Shown piece after piece: positions 47,827-64,000 of a stretch of 64,000 nucleotides of DNA. The DNA is taken from the NCBI RefSeq assembly GCF_041381155.1, contig NC_091142.1, forward strand, positions 32,353,528 through 32,417,527, in the 5' to 3' direction. The notes beneath the pieces were generated by a model that made no database searches, was not told the DNA's origin, and saw nothing but the letters and a program-made list of their open reading frames with translations. The position numbers were made by a program, and so were the translations under genes. The stretch is from Argopecten irradians (taxonomy: Eukaryota; Mollusca; Bivalvia; Pectinida; Pectinidae). Positions within the stretch are counted from its first letter, which is position 1. Each line of letters opens with the position of its first letter.

Positions 47827-48280
47827 TTATAGCATTTTGTATAGTTGTGCAGGAGGATTTTGGAAAATTATCGCCCTTTCCTCCAACGATAGTAACCGTT
47901 TTTGTGGTAGAATTGTTGTCTCCATATTAATTCGGACGATGCCGTCATTGTCTTTAGTAATCTTATTTATCAGTCGGCACGCTTGGAAGGTTGGAAGGCG
48001 CTCACCTATATGGAACATTTTCCCCTTGACGAGACAAGTAGTTTGGTAGATGTGCATCAAAAGAATCTTAGGTTTTGGGCAACGCTCTTTAATCTTCAAA
48101 AGATGTCTTTGAAGGAGGTGTTTTTCCATCATCTTGAAATGCCCTCCTTATAGCTATGACATAGTCCAGCGGTGGATATTTCGACAGTAATAGAACACCT
48201 GAATATTGTGGATGACGGTGAACCTGGTACTTAAGTATTTCTGGTAACATTACTGTTGATGAAAACAAAACAAGACACAA
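47827..48280 (-). pseudogene. Unidentified coding-like remnant
   Basis: Two minus-strand frames overlap: 48089-48280 (contains LLSKYPPLDYVIAIRRAF) and 47827-48132 (contains LPTFQACRLINKITKDNDGI and LEERAIIF). A single frame change near 48100 would join them into about 150 codons. The composition looks protein-like, but I do not recognise the family and see no splice structure. It may be a decayed gene or chance. Confidence 0.2.
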
Positions 48281-48799
48281 GTTTTGAAATTTTTAATTTC
48301 TTCTTTTAACATTAACGATTTATAACAGCATATTTTTCAGGAATTTTCTTCTTTGTATAAAAAAACGATCTAAACTATAAAATCACTATACTAAGGTGGA
48401 TAGGCAATGATATAAAAAGTAATATGTAAATACATACACACAATTGATGATTCTGAAAACATTAATGTCAAAAAATGATGGTAAGGAAAAAAAAATTGCA
48501 AGATGATGCTCCAGCGCCGACAGAGAATAATAATTTGAACAATATGTCTAATTCACACAAAAACATTGCACACATTAATTGTTTTGTCAGAATTCAATGA
48601 AAGAGATGGAAACATCAATACAATTTTCCAAGGAAGGCTAATGGTACATCATTTCACTTTTCCGGGCAAGCCTAATGGTACAAACGGTTTTGAATATCGT
48701 AATCAATCAACTGCTACTAATCGTATTTGTGAGCTTCATTAGTACAGCAATTTTGTGTACATAAATTGACTAGTAGATTCCACGTTGCAATACTGAACA

Positions 48800-49398
48800 A
48801 GAGACTCAAAGGACCTGTATCGCTCACCTGGTTTGTAATGCCAAGTAATGTCCTGAATACAAGTTCATAGTTACTTTTCTGAAGGAACTTAATCATCTAC
48901 CTCTAATTTCTCTATTGGGCCCCAATCATTCTGCTCCAGGGGGTCAGAGCCAAAATTTATACAAATTCTGTTTCTCTTCCCCAGAGGATAATCAAACAAA
49001 CAAACAAAGCATTGTCTTATATTAGAACTAACTTTCGACAGTGTCTTCATCTATATCTTGTTCTTATTTAGCCCAGTCCACAGCTATCTGATGTTCACAT
49101 AGCTTAATACGTCCTGGAATAAGCTTCCTGTAAGCTATTGCTGCTGTAATTGTGTTTATTCAATAATTTATTTATTACAATTTCAATTTATTGAACATTT
49201 ATTTATAACCTATTTACGAGTTCCTTTGCTTTGTGGTTTGGTACATATGTTACATTTCCAACCAAAGCTATCCTTAAACCAGTAGCAATTTATAGGATTT
49301 ACATTCTGTACCTCTATTTCCCCTATTTAAAGGAAATGTTGACAGACGGACGTCCCACCATGGCACAAGCTAGCCCTTTGCACCTGGTGAGCTAAAAA
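48800..49398. mobile_element. Interspersed repeat of about 600 bp with GCTCACC ends
   Basis: It begins CTCAAAGGACCTGTATCGCT then CACCTGG and ends GCACCTGGTGAGCTAAAAA, with GACAGACGGACGTCCCACCA then TGGCA before the end. The outer GCTCACC(T/A)GG is inverted at the two ends. From memory this end pattern is widespread in bivalve genomes. A shorter relative starts near 50450 (GGACCTGTATCTCTCATCTG). Confidence 0.55.
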
Positions 49399-51484
49399 TT
49401 CCTCACCGTGTTTGGAAAAAAAAAAATGTGATATATATGTTCTTATTCTTTTAAAACACTTTTGTTCGATTAGAAAATAAATTGAAAATTGAGCACGCAG
49501 ATTACAATCTTCCACATAATCTCCACAGCACCTTTCAAACACGAGAAGAATGTAGTCTGGAAAATCATTTGGCATGAAATGTTTTTGTTTACATGATGCA
49601 GAAATGAAGGCACATTTACACAAAATCTTTTCAAAAATACAACCATTGAAAACCAACACACATTTTTTTTCTGATAAAATCTTTCAAAGTATGATAAATG
49701 CAAAATGATTCTGACACACACTTCTCCCATTTTCACCATTTATAAAAAAAATTCTACTTAGATTAACTAGACTTGACCTTTTTACGCCTAGAATATAACT
49801 TCCAGTCACTTAATTTGCCGCTCTTTGTGCATAGGAAATATGTTCAGTTGCGTGAAGACTTCATTTCAAAGACTTGGATTATGATTACAGCAACTTCTTT
49901 TTTTTTATTGATAGGTCACAATCGTAGTTAGTCTTTAACTATGGAACTTTGTTGAGGCCCATATGGCATTATAACAATATATGGACAGAATCAAAAGTCA
50001 TTAATTTCTATATTAGATATATAGTTTCTTTGACAAATGTTAAGAGAATTATCCAATTTATATATTTACTATAGGGAGAATGATGGCTACAGGACATCAT
50101 AGAAGGTATATTGACTCGATGTTTCTAAAAATGGAAACAGAGTCAATACGCTATATATTGAATGCCAAGTAACCATGTATGAAAATAGTGGAAAATCAGA
50201 GAATATCCAATATCATAAAATAATATTTTTTTGATGTCATACTTCTGTGAATTCTGATGGTGAAAATAATTTTTGAAACATTTTAACTACCTTAATACCT
50301 ATAATATATGTAATCTAAGCTATTTTTCTATGACTTGATTGTATTTTGGTCCATTGGAAGAACACACAATAACAGTATATTGATCAACAAATCAATGTAA
50401 CAAGGAATAATCACGAATCAAGTATATAACAAAGTCAGCAATGTGTCCATTGGACCTGTATCTCTCATCTGCTACCCTGGTCCCATACCAAGGCAATTTA
50501 AACCCAACAGCAAACTAGTAGGCCTCTAGTTGTCTCAAGTTCTGACCTTAATGAACACACATTCTTATTCAAACTAGGAGAGGAAAATCCCAAAGTTGGG
50601 AGCTGTATGTTTGTCCTAGGCCAATGTTTGTAAATTTGTGCTTTTTGCCAGACCATCATGCTACAGGCCCAATATCAGGGTTGATATGTCCTCAATTGAA
50701 GACAATTCACAGAATTTCCTTTAGTAGCATTTAACCTATCTTGCTAGCAATTCATTCCAATATGCTGCCGGCCTAATGTGAAGTTTCTGGGTTTTATTGT
50801 TTTGGAGAATAAGATATGAATAATTTCAAAAAAAGGCACAAGGAGCTACACACACTTCTCAAGCTTTCTACTGAAGCCAAACATTGACAAGCATTTGCTG
50901 TAAAATACACATTTCTTAAATCAAAATAAAACCCCCTCCCCATCTACAATACTACTCCCCTCTTCCCGCTCATAATGAATTTGATCATTGATATAACGTC
51001 TTTTGATTTTTGCACAATGTTGAAAGTAAACGTTTACAACTAAATACTTCAGATATTATTGCCACTTATGTTTTTCTAAACATGAACACTCAAAATATTC
51101 ATTGAGCTACATGATCTCTCTTTTGCTCTCTAAAACAGTGCAAGTTTTCATTACAATTGATGTTTGCTGAGATCATTTGATCAAAGTCACATGAACACTA
51201 CTGGTGGAACGTAAATGCTATAAAAATGATTTGCCTGGATTTAATTATTTTTCCAATATGTATCAAATATGATAAAAACTGTCAATAACCCATTTGACAA
51301 TAAAAAATTGTGTACACTTCCTTGTATGTCGGTGTTTTTCACAAGTCATTTTTCCATATCATGGTTAAAAAAGCACCAAAAATATCAGTTACTGTCTCTC
51401 ATTTGACTTCATGTGTTCATCAAAAATAATGTTCATCAAATTAAACAGTTCAGGAGTGACTGTCATGATGACATTGGTCGTTAT
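49399..51484. other. Intergenic spacer downstream of piwi B
   Basis: No gene is recognised. Overlapping minus-strand open frames at 49327-49739 lack domains. A partial copy of the GCTCACC-type repeat begins near 50450. The end of the interval must contain the piwi B 3' UTR; no convincing polyadenylation signal was identified. Confidence 0.45.

Positions 51485-64000
<12,516 letters not shown>

Overview
The window is animal nuclear DNA, AT-rich and intron-bearing, very probably from a bivalve or closely related mollusc. The support is a pair of spliceosomal piwi genes with Piwi-type DEDH catalytic residues, a tRNA-derived SINE and its apparent partner LINE, a Penelope-like element, a Mutator-like transposase fragment of the kind common in molluscs, and many minisatellites. 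The species cannot be fixed from the sequence.

Two PIWI-clade Argonaute genes lie head to tail on the minus strand. Copy A (23051-43156) is complete: 18 coding exons join with consistent phases into 878 codons plus a stop. Copy B (51485 to beyond 64000) shows its last 12 coding exons, the first cut by the window edge. Every fully visible exon of B has the same length and phase as its counterpart in A, so the pair arose by duplication of an already intron-rich gene. Both keep all four catalytic residues and look able to slice RNA. They would act in the germline piRNA pathway, silencing transposons.

Layout. 1-5222: a degenerate Penelope-like element and a 38-bp minisatellite inside a pair of about 370-bp inverted repeats. 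5223-11990: mostly non-coding, with one candidate signal-peptide exon (7809-7854, minus), a palindromic MITE and a dispersed repeat. 11990-22000: satellites with 53-, 48-, 50- and 50-bp units, and one SINE with target-site duplications. 23051-43182: piwi A, whose introns hold five minisatellites (52, 39, 35, 19 and 54 bp), MITEs, a SINE and an antisense Mutator-like transposase fragment. 43183-51484: spacer with tandem duplications, hairpin-forming inverted repeats, a MITE, a possible 5' UTR exon and a weak unidentified coding remnant. 51485-64000: piwi B, with an RNase H-bearing LINE in one intron and a pogo/Tigger-like MITE in another.

The most unusual observations concern piwi A. Two intronic minisatellites appear to be built from the gene's own exon sequence: the 52-bp array beside exon 16 repeats an exon-16-like stretch, and the 54-bp array beside exon 3 repeats the exon 3 end with its splice donor. 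The 39-bp array shows array-scale duplication joints. Two other arrays contain stretches that look like unpolished long-read consensus.
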